This document shows positions 8,860 to 17,910 of a stretch of DNA of 64,000 nt, in pieces. The position numbers and the translations under genes are program-made. The notes under the pieces were generated by a model. The model made no database searches, was not told the DNA's origin, and saw only the letters and a program-made list of their open reading frames with translations. Origin of the DNA: CAWCWK01 sp963842125 (GTDB lineage: Bacteria > Pseudomonadota > Alphaproteobacteria > Rhizobiales > CAWCWK01); the NCBI GenBank assembly GCA_963842125.1, contig CAWJFE010000005.1:1302001-1366000 (forward strand), given 5' to 3'. The first letter of the stretch is position 1; each line of letters starts with the position of its first letter.

Positions 8860-9785
8860 TTCTGCTCGGAGCGACGCTCGGAGCGAACCGCCACCGCTCC
8901 CCAACGGCGGTGGCCCCACATCCATTGGTCCGGGTGCTCACGCACCCAGCGCTCGAAGAGTGCATGGAGACGGCGGGTCGCGTCCTCCATGTCGGCCGCG
9001 CGATCGTTCGTAATCGGCATCTCGACGATCTCGGCCTCGATCCGAAACCGTGCCGGTCCCAACCGCACGACGCGTCCCGCGATCAGGGGCACTTTCGACG
9101 TGCGTGCGACGAGCGCGGGAAAGAGCGTAGACGGCGCTGGCCTGCCGAAGAACGGCACCGAGACCCCTTGCCTGTCACGCAGGTCGGCCATGATGCTGAC
9201 CATCCCGCCTCCGCGAACGTTCCGCAGAACAGCGCGTGCCGTTTGGGAACCCTTCGGAAGCAGACCGCCGGGGTAGAGGCGAAGGCGCGCCGCGCGAATA
9301 TCGGAGTCGACCAGTGGATTGCGAACCTTCTGGTAGATGCCGGATGGCTCCAGTCCCCGCCAGACGAGCGGTAGCACGGCTACCTCCCAATTGCCCGTAT
9401 GGAGTGACGCGAGGACGACGTTGCCGCGCCGATCGGCCAGCGCCGCCTCGACCTCGGGCGACAGCGCGATATCGAACCTGTCGGGGCTGTCGAGCAGCCT
9501 ACCGAGGGCGAAACCTTCGGCGAACGTGGCACCGAGATTCGACCACATGCGTGTGAGGACGGCCTCACGCCACGCGGCGTCGCGTTCGGGGAACGCCCTT
9601 TCCAGGTTGTGCAGCGCACGCTTATGGCGCTTGTTGAACGGTGCGAGCCAACGCCAGGCGAAGGCTCCGGTGCGAGACGCCAAGGGCAAGGGCAGAGCGC
9701 GCACCAGCGCGCCGACCGCGCGAAAACTGAGATGCTCGGCGCGAGTCCGCAGTCGGTCAAGGGTAGTGATTGCCTTCTCCCCCAC
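8856..9785 (-). CDS. Lipid A biosynthesis acyltransferase (LpxL/HtrB family)
   Basis: Inner-membrane enzyme that adds a secondary acyl chain to lipid A precursors. The protein has 309 residues and carries the HX4E catalytic motif HTGNWE at 129-134 and the conserved MADLRDRQGVSVPFFGRPAP block that shapes the active site. A hydrophobic N-terminal stretch is consistent with membrane association. The start appears to be a GTG at 9785. The acyl chain length used (laurate, myristate or another) cannot be read from sequence. It is the only lipid A gene in the window and ends tail to tail with the IalB gene. Confidence 0.88.
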   Translation of the reverse strand: MGEKAITTLDRLRTRAEHLSFRAVGALVRALPLPLASRTGAFAWRWLAPFNKRHKRALHNLERAFPERDAAWREAVLTRMWSNLGATFAEGFALGRLLDSPDRFDIALSPEVEAALADRRGNVVLASLHTGNWEVAVLPLVWRGLEPSGIYQKVRNPLVDSDIRAARLRLYPGGLLPKGSQTARAVLRNVRGGGMVSIMADLRDRQGVSVPFFGRPAPSTLFPALVARTSKVPLIAGRVVRLGPARFRIEAEIVEMPITNDRAADMEDATRRLHALFERWVREHPDQWMWGHRRWGAVAVRSERRSEQN

Positions 9786-9855
9786 GCCCCGTTACCGACA
9801 GGCGATCGTGGACGGCCGGGCGGGAGTCGCCAGGCGGTGAGGGGCCGGTGCGAAC

Positions 9856-10812
9856 ATGAATGACATCGCGTCGCTGAGCCTGCCGTTCTTCGGGATCATC
9901 TTCATCGGCTACGCTTGCGGGAAGATCAAGGAGATCCCCGCCGAGGGCCTGGCCTGGATGAACTTCTTCATCATCTACGTGGCGTTGCCGGCCCTCTTCT
10001 ACCAGCTCATCTCCAAGACCCCCTTCGAGCAGCTGACGAACTGGCCCTACGTCGCCACGACGACCTTCGCGACCTTCGCCATGTTCACGATGGCCTTCGT
10101 AGTCGGCGTCCTCGTTCGCTCATCGTTGCCGGAAGCGACGATACAAGGCGTTCTCGGCAGCTACTCGAACGTCGGCTATATGGGGCCAGGCTTGACGCTT
10201 GCCGTCTTCGGACCGTCGGCGGCCGTACCTACGGCGCTCATCTTCAGCTTCGACTGCACGTTCTTCTTCGTCATCGTACCCATCCTGATGGCCTTTGGCG
10301 GGCGTGGGGCGGGCGGGGTGCTCGCGACGTCGCTGTTGATCGTGAAACGCGTCTTCCTCCACCCGTTCATCCTCGCGACCGTCGCCGGCATCATCGGCGC
10401 CTATCTCGCCTACGTACCGCCTGCACCGATCGAGCGCACGCTCAACGTCCTGATGGGGGCCGCCGCGCCTTGCGCGCTCTTCGTCCTCGGCATCACCGTC
10501 GCGCACCGGCCAGTGCGGAAGGTGCCGCTGGAAATGCCCGCCCTTCTCCTTTTCAAGCTGATCGGTCATCCGCTGTTGGTCTTTCTGCTGCTCTCCTACG
10601 TCGGCGATTTCGACCGGACGTGGGTGCTCGTAGCCGTACTGATGGCGGCACTGCCACCTGCGCTCAACGTCTTCGTTCTCGCGCAGCAATATGACAGCTA
10701 CGTCGAGCGCGCCTCGTCGGGCGTTCTCATCGGTACCGTCCTCTCGGTCGCCACGGTTACGGGGCTGCTCTACGCGATCGCCAACGATCTGATGCCGCTC
10801 GATCCCTTTTAG
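9856..10812 (+). CDS. AEC family transporter (auxin efflux carrier superfamily)
   Basis: Integral membrane protein of 318 residues with about ten hydrophobic segments, beginning SLSLPFFGIIFIGYACGKI. The motif SYSNVGYMGPGL in the first half and the paired hydrophobic repeats are typical of the AEC/MdcF group, which export or import small organic anions. The substrate cannot be predicted. The ATG at 9856 is preceded by a GAGGGG-like ribosome binding site. It is monocistronic and convergent with the UbiH-type gene, sharing the last four bases. Confidence 0.88.
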   Translation: MNDIASLSLPFFGIIFIGYACGKIKEIPAEGLAWMNFFIIYVALPALFYQLISKTPFEQLTNWPYVATTTFATFAMFTMAFVVGVLVRSSLPEATIQGVLGSYSNVGYMGPGLTLAVFGPSAAVPTALIFSFDCTFFFVIVPILMAFGGRGAGGVLATSLLIVKRVFLHPFILATVAGIIGAYLAYVPPAPIERTLNVLMGAAAPCALFVLGITVAHRPVRKVPLEMPALLLFKLIGHPLLVFLLLSYVGDFDRTWVLVAVLMAALPPALNVFVLAQQYDSYVERASSGVLIGTVLSVATVTGLLYAIANDLMPLDPF

Positions 10813-11957
10813 CGACCAAGGAGCGGCTGCATGCCCTCACGCATCATCGCGCGCCGAACAAGCCGACTGGCGCTGGCCGCGAAGAGCCCCGCCGCACGTC
10901 CTGCCTGCACGGGCAGGAAGCCGGTAAGGAGCGACCGGTTGAGCGCATCTACGCCGGCAGTCCGCGTCAGCACGTCCGCGCGCCGCCCCTCGGCATAACT
11001 GCGCAGCGCGCGTTGCGACACATCGGCCCGCAGCGCGGTGACGAGGCCTGCGACATCACGCAGACCCAGGTTCAGCCCCTGCGCACCGATGGGCGGAAAG
11101 CCGTGCGCGGCCTCACCGACGAGAGCGAAGGGCCCGTCCGCGAAGCTCTTCGCGACGAAGCTTGATAGCGGATAGACCTGCCGTGGCGCGGCCAGCGTCA
11201 TGTCGCCGAGAAGCCAGTGGCAGGCTTCGCCCAGCGTGAGTGCGACATCCGCCTCATCGGCCTCCGCGAGCGCGCCGATCTCGTCGGGGCGGCCGCAATA
11301 GACGACGCTGGAGCGACGCCCCCGCATTGGAACGAGCACGAATGGGCCGGCTGCGCGGTGGAACTCCGTCGAGGCATAGTCGTGGTCGAACTCATGCTCG
11401 ACTACGGTGACCAGCGCTGCCTGATCGTAGGACCAGTGCCAGACGTCGATGCCAGCTTTCTCCCGCACGATGGACCCGCGCCCATCCGCCCCAACGACGA
11501 TGTCGGCGGGGTAGGACGCTCCGTCGCTCGCATGCAGAACGCTGATATCGCCGCGCTCGATATCCTGGATAGTCGCGCGAACCGCCGGACCGTCATAAGC
11601 GTCGGCGAGGATGCCAGAAAGGCGGGCCGTCCCGATATTGTAGCCAAAAGCGGCCTCGCCGATCTCTTCGGCCCGGAACGTGACCGTCGGTGCCCGGAGA
11701 AGACGGCCCGTATCGTCGACGAGGCGCATGACTTCGAGGGGCGTCGCCTCGGGTGCGACTAGATCCCACACGCCAGCCTCCCGGATCAGTTCGACCGAGC
11801 CTTGCAGGAGCGCGGCCGTGCGGCGGTGCTCGTCTTCCGTCTGCGGTATGCCGAACAGCGTGACGTCGAGGCCGGATCGCTGTAGCAGCAACGCGGTCAA
11901 AAGACCTGTGGGGCCAGCGCCTACGACGGCGATCCTGGTATGATCATGGGCGGCCAT
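10809..11957 (-). CDS. UbiH/UbiF/COQ6-family FAD-dependent hydroxylase
   Basis: Flavoprotein monooxygenase of 382 residues, probably a ring hydroxylase in ubiquinone synthesis. The N-terminal dinucleotide fold GAGPTG is at about 13-18. The mid-protein VGADGRGSIVR matches the DG motif, and VGEAAHGFPPIGAQGLNLG near 282 is the FAD-ribityl motif of this group. The phrase MRLVDDTGRLLRAP is shared with rhizobial UbiF-type proteins. Which ring position it hydroxylates cannot be decided. Other aromatic hydroxylases share the fold, but the GAQGLNLG form favours the ubiquinone branch. Confidence 0.8.
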   Translation of the reverse strand: MAAHDHTRIAVVGAGPTGLLTALLLQRSGLDVTLFGIPQTEDEHRRTAALLQGSVELIREAGVWDLVAPEATPLEVMRLVDDTGRLLRAPTVTFRAEEIGEAAFGYNIGTARLSGILADAYDGPAVRATIQDIERGDISVLHASDGASYPADIVVGADGRGSIVREKAGIDVWHWSYDQAALVTVVEHEFDHDYASTEFHRAAGPFVLVPMRGRRSSVVYCGRPDEIGALAEADEADVALTLGEACHWLLGDMTLAAPRQVYPLSSFVAKSFADGPFALVGEAAHGFPPIGAQGLNLGLRDVAGLVTALRADVSQRALRSYAEGRRADVLTRTAGVDALNRSLLTGFLPVQAGRAAGLFAASASRLVRRAMMREGMQPLLGR

Positions 11958-12016
11958 CAGCTAAACTCCACCGTGTCGCGGAACCGGTACGGGCCCATCG
12001 GGTTGCGAGAGGACAT

Positions 12017-12736
12017 ATGTCGCAAACCGAAGACACATCATCGCGGCGCCGCGCCGCAGCCTATGCGGTCCATGCGTTTACGGCCAGCGGTGTGCTCTTC
12101 GCCATGCTCGCCATGTTCGCCGCTGCGCAAGGCGACTGGCCGGCGACGTTCCTGTGGCTTGGGGTAACCCTCGTCATCGACGGGGCGGACGGCCCGCTCG
12201 CCCGCTGGGCCGACACGCACCGCGCGGTGCCGCGCTACAGCGGCGACATCATGGACTGGGTGATCGACTACCTCACCTACGTCTTCATACCCGCCTACGT
12301 CATGATCGCCGCCGACTTGATGCCCAACGGCCTCGGCTGGCTTGCCGCCTCCGCCGTGCTGCTGACGGGAACGTTCTATTTCGCAGACACCAGCCAGAAG
12401 ACGGACGGCTACTATTTCCGGGGCTTTCCGGCCGTCTGGAACATGGTGCTGCTCTACCTCTTCCTCTGGGGCGCGGCGCCGTGGTTCAACTTTGCGCTCG
12501 TCGTGGTGCTCTCCGTCCTGACCTTCGTGCCGATCGACTTCGTCCACCCGACGCGAGTGATGCGCTGGCGTACGCTGACGTTGGGGATCACGCTTCTGTC
12601 GTTGATCCTCGCCATATGGGCCGTCGTCGCGAAGCTCGACCCGCCGAGCTTCGTCACCTGGGCGCTCACGCTCTGCGGTGCCTATGGCTGGGCGGTCGGG
12701 CTATACGAGACGTGGCGATTGCGGCGCGCGGCGTAG
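12017..12736 (+). CDS. pcs: Phosphatidylcholine synthase
   Basis: Condenses choline with CDP-diacylglycerol to make phosphatidylcholine in the inner membrane. The protein has 239 residues and several transmembrane helices. The CDP-alcohol phosphotransferase motif is complete: DGADGPLAR at 55-63, then G76, D77, D80 and D84 in RYSGDIMDWVIDYLTYVF, the form specific to Pcs. The start ATG has a GAGAGGAC ribosome binding site. The pathway is largely confined to alphaproteobacteria and some host-associated bacteria, and it needs external choline. No choline transporter lies nearby. Confidence 0.93.
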   Translation: MSQTEDTSSRRRAAAYAVHAFTASGVLFAMLAMFAAAQGDWPATFLWLGVTLVIDGADGPLARWADTHRAVPRYSGDIMDWVIDYLTYVFIPAYVMIAADLMPNGLGWLAASAVLLTGTFYFADTSQKTDGYYFRGFPAVWNMVLLYLFLWGAAPWFNFALVVVLSVLTFVPIDFVHPTRVMRWRTLTLGITLLSLILAIWAVVAKLDPPSFVTWALTLCGAYGWAVGLYETWRLRRAA

Positions 12737-12786
12737 CTGCTCAACTTCCGGTCAGTCCGTCACTTTCCGCTCTCGCCGCCTCGTCG

Positions 12787-12792
12787 TATAAC
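12787..12792 (+). promoter_or_regulatory. Possible -10 box for the purine operon
   Basis: TATAAC lies 29 bases before the uraH ATG at 12822, in an otherwise GC-rich gap. There is no convincing -35 box at the right distance. A good ribosome binding site (GGAGAG, 12809-12814) follows. This is the most promoter-like sequence upstream of the purine operon, but it is weak evidence. Confidence 0.3.
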
Positions 12793-12821
12793 GGGACGAA
12801 ATTTGATCGGAGAGTCAGAAA

Positions 12822-13172
12822 ATGGGTCGGCTGACCACACACGTTCTCGATACGGCATCGGGCCGACCGGCTGCCGGTCTCGTCATCACGCTCGACCGGG
12901 TCGACGGCGGGACGAAGGAGCGTCTTGTCGAGGCCGCTACGAACGCCGACGGCCGGGTCGATGAGCCCTTGCTCTCCGGTACGCTGCCATGTGGCAGGTA
13001 TGCGCTCACCTTCCACGCCGGCGACTATCTGCGCGCTGCCGGACAATCGCTACCGGAGCCGGCCTTTCTCGACGCGATCGTGATCGCCTTCGGTATCGCC
13101 GAAGCCGACGGCCACTACCACGTGCCGCTGCTGCTATCGCCCTATGGCTATTCCACCTATCGGGGGAGCTAG
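12822..13172 (+). CDS. uraH: 5-hydroxyisourate hydrolase (transthyretin-like)
   Basis: Hydrolyses 5-hydroxyisourate, the product of uricase, to OHCU in purine breakdown. The protein has 116 residues, the normal length. It shows the family signatures LTTHVLDTASGRPA at the N-terminus, with the catalytic histidine, and the C-terminal YSTYRGS. It heads the xanthine dehydrogenase operon; xdhA starts 3 bases after its stop. No uricase or OHCU decarboxylase gene is in the window, so the neighbouring steps must be encoded elsewhere. Confidence 0.95.
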   Translation: MGRLTTHVLDTASGRPAAGLVITLDRVDGGTKERLVEAATNADGRVDEPLLSGTLPCGRYALTFHAGDYLRAAGQSLPEPAFLDAIVIAFGIAEADGHYHVPLLLSPYGYSTYRGS

Positions 13173-13175
13173 CCG

Positions 13176-14639
13176 ATGCGCACGGCCATCCGCTTCGTCC
13201 GCCATGGCGAGATCGTTACGCTCGACAACGTCGAGGCGCGGACCACGGTGCTTGACTATGTCCGGCTGACCGAGCGCCGGACGGGAACCAAGGAAGGCTG
13301 CAACGAGGGTGACTGCGGCGCCTGCACGGTCGTACTCGTCGGCCTCGTAGACGGCGAACTGCGTTACGAACCCGTCAACGCCTGTATCCATCTGCTGCCG
13401 ATGTTGGACGGCAAGGCACTCGTCACCGTCGAGGATCTCGCCGCTGACGACGGAATGCTCCATCCGGTCCAGAAGGCGCTCGTCGAGCATCACGGTTCCC
13501 AATGCGGCTTCTGCACGCCCGGCTTCGTGATGTCGATGTTCGCTCTCTACCGGCAGAAGAACGGCTCGCTTGACCGCCCGTCGATCAACAGGGCATTGGC
13601 TGGAAATCTCTGCCGCTGCACGGGCTACCGGCCGATCGCGGACGCGGCGGTGGCGAGTTGTCAGTCGCCTCCACCAGATGCTTTCGACGAAGCCGAGGCC
13701 ACTTTGCGCGCGCTTCTGGAAGAGCTCGGCGGTGATCCGGCGGTCCGTCGCCATTCAGAGGGCGGTTTGTTGGCAGTCCCGCGCACCCTGGATGAGCTGG
13801 CCGAGCACCTGGAAGCCGAGCCGAATGCGACCCTCGTCGCCGGCGCGACCGATGTCGGGCTCTGGGTGACCAAGCGACTCGATCCACTCTCCAAGGCCAT
13901 CTTTATCCATCGCGTCGATGCTCTGAAGGCGGTCGAAGATCATGATGACCGCCTCGTCCTCGGCGCCGGCGTAACCCATGCGGACGCCCTGGCCCCACTC
14001 GCGTCGATCCACCCCGATCTCGAAGAGCTTTGGGATCGATTTGCGGGTGCACAAGTTCGTGCCGTCGGGACGATCGGCGGCAATATCGCCAATGGATCGC
14101 CCATCGGAGACAGCATGCCCGCGCTCATCGCGTTGGGCGCGCGGGTGGTGCTCCGACGGGGCGCGACCACACGCACGATGCCTCTCGAAGACCTATATGA
14201 AAGCTACGGCAAGCAGGACCGCGCGGCGAGCGAGTTCGTCGTCTCCGTCGAAGTCGACAAGCTCGGGTCGGACGCTTTTCGCTGCTACAAGGTCTCCAAA
14301 CGGCGGGAGGACGACATCTCGGCTGTAATGGGAGCGTTTCGGCTGAGCATGGCTAACGGCGCCATCACAAGCGCTCGTATCGCCTTCGGTGGAATGGCCG
14401 GTGTTCCTGCCCGCGCTGCGACCCTCGAAGCGCGCTTCACCGGACAGCGAATGAACGACATCACGCGCTCCGACATCGACGCGGCCATCGCCGCGGACTT
14501 CCAACCCCTGTCGGATCAGCGCGCGTCCGCCGAATATCGGCTCCGGGTCGCAGGGTCGCTGGCGCATAAGGTCCTTCTCGACCTTACGTCTGACGCCGTC
14601 ACGCGCCTCGACCGCCGAGAGGTGCCCCATGCGGCATGA
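13176..14639 (+). CDS. xdhA: Xanthine dehydrogenase small subunit (2Fe-2S and FAD domains)
   Basis: Electron-transfer subunit of the molybdenum hydroxylase that converts hypoxanthine and xanthine to urate with NAD+. The first [2Fe-2S] cluster is bound by C42, C47, C50 and C70 (GCNEGDCGAC); the second by C110, C113, C146 and C148 (QCGFC and LCRCTG). The FAD-binding domain follows, with VAGATDVGLW near residue 210 and GTIGGNIANGSPIGD near 300. The protein has 487 residues, as expected for the split bacterial form. It overlaps xdhB by 11 bases, indicating translational coupling. Confidence 0.97.
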   Translation: MRTAIRFVRHGEIVTLDNVEARTTVLDYVRLTERRTGTKEGCNEGDCGACTVVLVGLVDGELRYEPVNACIHLLPMLDGKALVTVEDLAADDGMLHPVQKALVEHHGSQCGFCTPGFVMSMFALYRQKNGSLDRPSINRALAGNLCRCTGYRPIADAAVASCQSPPPDAFDEAEATLRALLEELGGDPAVRRHSEGGLLAVPRTLDELAEHLEAEPNATLVAGATDVGLWVTKRLDPLSKAIFIHRVDALKAVEDHDDRLVLGAGVTHADALAPLASIHPDLEELWDRFAGAQVRAVGTIGGNIANGSPIGDSMPALIALGARVVLRRGATTRTMPLEDLYESYGKQDRAASEFVVSVEVDKLGSDAFRCYKVSKRREDDISAVMGAFRLSMANGAITSARIAFGGMAGVPARAATLEARFTGQRMNDITRSDIDAAIAADFQPLSDQRASAEYRLRVAGSLAHKVLLDLTSDAVTRLDRREVPHAA

Positions 14640-16944
14640 TCCCAAGGCCCTGGCCGACGATGGCCTGCGCGTCGTTCGCAAGTCCCTCCCGCACGACAGC
14701 GCGGAGCGGCACGTCGCCGGCACCGCGCTCTATATCGACGATATGCCCGAGCCGCAGGGCACACTGCACGTCGCCTTCGGCCTCGCTGCGGTTGCCGCGG
14801 GGCGGCTGACGGGATTGGAGCTCGATGCGGTCCGCGCCGCACCAGGCGTCGTGCGCGTGCTGACCCGCGCCGATATTCCGGGCGTCAACGATGTCAGCCC
14901 CGCCGGCGCAAAGGACGATCCGGTCTTCTGCGAAGGCCCGGTCACCTTCCACGGGCAAGTCGTCTTCGCCGTTCTCGCCGATACGAGACAGTCCGCGCGC
15001 GATGCCGCGGCGAAAGCCGTCATGTCGTTCGAGGAGGAACCACCGATCCTGACCGTGGAAGAGGCGCTGGCCGGCGGCGAGCCGGTTTTGCCCGACTATG
15101 AGTTCGGACGTGGCGACGTAGACGCGGCGGCGGTGTCGGCGAGCGTCGCCGACTCGTTCCGCATCGGTGGTCAGGAGCATTTCTACCTCGAAGGGCAAGT
15201 CTCGCTCGCCATACCGGGCGAGGGCGGCGAGATGCACGTCCATTGCTCGACGCAGCATCCCAGCGAGGTGCAGGCCGCCGTCGCACACGTCCTCGACCGG
15301 CCCTTCGCGGCCGTCTCCGTCGAGGTGCGCCGCATGGGTGGCGGTTTCGGCGGCAAGGAGAGCCAAGCCGCACAATGGGCGGCCATCGCGGCGCTTGGCG
15401 CGTCCCTGACGAGGCGGCCCGTCAAGGTTCGTCTCGACCGCGACGACGATATGGTCGCCACCGGCAAGCGGCACGATTTCGTGGCCGACTATCGGCTGGG
15501 GCATGATGGCGAGGGACGCATTGAGGCGTGGGACGTCACCTTCGCCTCCCGATGCGGCGCGTCGGCCGACCTGTCGCTCGGCGTCAACGACCGGACGATG
15601 TTCCACGCGGAGAACGCCTACTACGCGCCAGCGGCGCGGATCGTCTCGAAGCGCATGAAGACGAACACGGTCTCCGCCACGGCCTTCCGCGGCTTTGGCG
15701 GGCCGCAGGGCGTGCTGGCGATCGAACGTGCGATGGACCATCTCGCGCATACGATGGGGATCGACCCGCTCGATATCAGACTGCGCAATCTCTATGGAGA
15801 CGCGCCCCGAAACGTGACGCCATACGGGATGGCGGTCGAGGACAACGTCCTCCTGCCGCTTTTGTCGACGCTCGAAACCTCCTGCCGCTACCGCGAACGC
15901 CGAGCGGACGTGGCGGCCTTCAACGCGGCGAGCACGATTCTCAAGAAAGGACTGTCGCTGACGCCGGTAAAGTTCGGCATCGCCTTCACGCTCGTTCACC
16001 TCAACCAGGCCGGCGCGCTCATCCATCTCTATACCGACGGCACGGTCCACCTGAACCATGCCGGCACGGAGATGGGGCAGGGGCTCTATCAGAAGGTCGC
16101 TCAAGTGACGGCCGAGGTCTTCGGGCTGCCGGTCGATGCCGTCCAGATCAAGGCGACGGACACCTCGAAGGTGCCCAATACCGGTCCCACGGCCGCCTCG
16201 TCCGGCACCGATCTCAACGCGATGGCCGCTCAGAACGCCGCGGAGGAGATCGTCGGTCGGCTTCGAGCGTTCCTCGCCGAGACCTGGCGCGTTCCCGCGA
16301 ACGTCATCCGCTTCGAGGATGGCCGCGTACGCGCTCCGGGGCACGACGTACCGCTGGCCGAGGTCGCCAAGCTCGGCTTCCTTAACCGCATCCCGATGTC
16401 GGCGACGGGCTTCTACGCGACGCCCGGCATCACCTGGGATCGCACGGAGAAGACCGGCAACCCCTTCCTCTACTTCGCCTATGGTGCGGCATGCACCGAG
16501 GTGACGATCGACACGTTCACCGGGGAGATGCAGGTCGATCAGGTGGATATCCTCCACGACGTCGGCCGATCGCTGAACCCCGCCATCGATATCGGGCAGA
16601 TCGAGGGCGGCTACGTTCAGGGTCTGGGCTGGCTGACGACCGAGGAGCTGGTCTGGGCGCCGGACGGCCGGCTTCTGACGCACAACCCGGCGACCTACAA
16701 GATACCCGCCATCGGCGATATCCCCGACGCTTTCCACACCGCGCTCTTCGAGAACGAGAATATGAAGCCGACCGTCCACCGCTCGAAAGCGGTCGGCGAG
16801 CCGCCGGTTATGCTGGCGATCTCGGCCTGGTCCGCCATCGTCGATGCTCTCGCAAGCCTCGCCCCCGGCCGCATGCCGCCGCTGAACGCGCCTGCGACAC
16901 CGGAGGAGATCCTCCGCGCGGCCGACGTGATGCGGGGTGCGTGA
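14629..16944 (+). CDS. xdhB: Xanthine dehydrogenase large subunit (molybdopterin-binding)
   Basis: Catalytic subunit, 771 residues, carrying the Mo-pyranopterin. Recognisable blocks in order are GTALYIDDMPEP, QEHFYLEGQ, MGGGFGGKESQ, FRGFGGPQG (with the substrate arginine), GTEMGQGLYQKV, and KAVGEPPVML near the C-terminus, which contains the catalytic glutamate. These residues match XDH rather than aldehyde or CO dehydrogenases. The gene lies between xdhA and the maturation gene xdhC, whose TTG start directly follows this TGA. Confidence 0.97.
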   Translation: MRHDPKALADDGLRVVRKSLPHDSAERHVAGTALYIDDMPEPQGTLHVAFGLAAVAAGRLTGLELDAVRAAPGVVRVLTRADIPGVNDVSPAGAKDDPVFCEGPVTFHGQVVFAVLADTRQSARDAAAKAVMSFEEEPPILTVEEALAGGEPVLPDYEFGRGDVDAAAVSASVADSFRIGGQEHFYLEGQVSLAIPGEGGEMHVHCSTQHPSEVQAAVAHVLDRPFAAVSVEVRRMGGGFGGKESQAAQWAAIAALGASLTRRPVKVRLDRDDDMVATGKRHDFVADYRLGHDGEGRIEAWDVTFASRCGASADLSLGVNDRTMFHAENAYYAPAARIVSKRMKTNTVSATAFRGFGGPQGVLAIERAMDHLAHTMGIDPLDIRLRNLYGDAPRNVTPYGMAVEDNVLLPLLSTLETSCRYRERRADVAAFNAASTILKKGLSLTPVKFGIAFTLVHLNQAGALIHLYTDGTVHLNHAGTEMGQGLYQKVAQVTAEVFGLPVDAVQIKATDTSKVPNTGPTAASSGTDLNAMAAQNAAEEIVGRLRAFLAETWRVPANVIRFEDGRVRAPGHDVPLAEVAKLGFLNRIPMSATGFYATPGITWDRTEKTGNPFLYFAYGAACTEVTIDTFTGEMQVDQVDILHDVGRSLNPAIDIGQIEGGYVQGLGWLTTEELVWAPDGRLLTHNPATYKIPAIGDIPDAFHTALFENENMKPTVHRSKAVGEPPVMLAISAWSAIVDALASLAPGRMPPLNAPATPEEILRAADVMRGA

Positions 16945-17910
16945 TTGCTAGTCTGGCGAAAGGCTGCAGCGCTGATCAAGCGGTACGGATGGTGCACGCT
17001 CGTGACCGTCGTGGATGCGAAGGGCTCGGTTCCGCGCGAGATCGGCGCCCGGATGATCGTCGCTCCCGACGGATCGTTCCACGGCACCATCGGCGGCGGA
17101 ACGCTGGAGTGGCAGGCCCTCGCAGCCGCGCAGGCGGGCGTGGCGTCAAGCATGGCGCCGGTACGCCGGGACTATCCGCTTGGACCGAAGCTCGGCCAAT
17201 GCTGCGGCGGCCATGTGACCCTCGCCTATCAGCGGTTCTCGAACGCCGACGAAGCCGCCTCGTGGGCGGATGCAGAAGGCGCAGGCGGCATCACGCTGAC
17301 CTTCGCCGGTGACTGCGTAAACGCGCAGAGGGGCGTAGCGATATCTGCCGCGCCCGCGATGGGTGGCGTCATTCAGCAACGCTTTGGCGATGATCGCACA
17401 TCCCTCGTCCTCTTCGGTTCGGGCCATGTCGGCCGCGCGCTTGTGCTGGCGCTGGCCCCTCTGCCGTTCCGGATCACGTGGGTCGATCAACGCGCCGAAG
17501 CCTTCCCCGCCCATACCCCTGAGAACACGACCCTCATATCTGTGCAGAAGCCAGACGAATGGTGCGAGCAAGGCTTGGTAGATGCGGGTGAAGAATGCTT
17601 TGTGGTCATTATGACGCATAGCCACACCCTCGATCTCGGCTTGGCCGACGCTGCTCTTCGGCATCCGGCGCCCGCCTATGTCGGTCTGATCGGCAGCAAA
17701 ACGAAGCGCGCGCGCTTCACGTCCCGTCTCCTTGGCGCTGGCGTATCCGAATCCGCGGTGGCCGCCCTTCACTGTCCGATCGGCCTGCCGGCGCTCAAGG
17801 ATAAGCGCCCCGCGAGCATCGCTGCCTCCGTCGCCGTCGACCTCTGCATCAGGCGGGAAGCGCTAGAAGGCGTGGCAGCAGCGCCGACGAGTCTCCAGCG
17901 TGTCGGTTGA
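16945..17910 (+). CDS. xdhC: XdhC, molybdenum cofactor sulfuration chaperone
   Basis: Binds the molybdenum cofactor, promotes its sulfuration and inserts it into XdhB. The protein has 321 residues. The N-terminal XdhC/CoxI domain has WCTLVTVVDAKGSVPREIGA and a GQCCGG motif; the C-terminal Rossmann domain has FGSGHVGRALVLAL. The start appears to be a TTG directly after the xdhB stop: the next residues LVWRKAAALI align with the normal XdhC N-terminus and no nearby ATG fits. Its end overlaps the next ABC gene by 11 bases, tying purine oxidation to the importer. Confidence 0.93.
   Translation: MLVWRKAAALIKRYGWCTLVTVVDAKGSVPREIGARMIVAPDGSFHGTIGGGTLEWQALAAAQAGVASSMAPVRRDYPLGPKLGQCCGGHVTLAYQRFSNADEAASWADAEGAGGITLTFAGDCVNAQRGVAISAAPAMGGVIQQRFGDDRTSLVLFGSGHVGRALVLALAPLPFRITWVDQRAEAFPAHTPENTTLISVQKPDEWCEQGLVDAGEECFVVIMTHSHTLDLGLADAALRHPAPAYVGLIGSKTKRARFTSRLLGAGVSESAVAALHCPIGLPALKDKRPASIAASVAVDLCIRREALEGVAAAPTSLQRVG

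Noticed and set aside
11980..12004. GGAAC-N16-GGTT upstream of pcs as a further EcfG promoter
   Set aside because: The -10 box has a mismatch and ends only 12 bases before the ATG, so the transcript would start inside the ribosome binding site.
12737..12821. Possible xanthine (NMT1-type) or other purine riboswitch upstream of uraH
   Set aside because: Only 85 bases are available and I can form no convincing two-stem structure; no conserved core is recognisable.
14599..16779. Open frame of 726 codons on the minus strand opposite xdhB
   Set aside because: Shadow of a GC-rich coding strand; no recognisable domain, and it lies wholly opposite a clear xanthine dehydrogenase gene.
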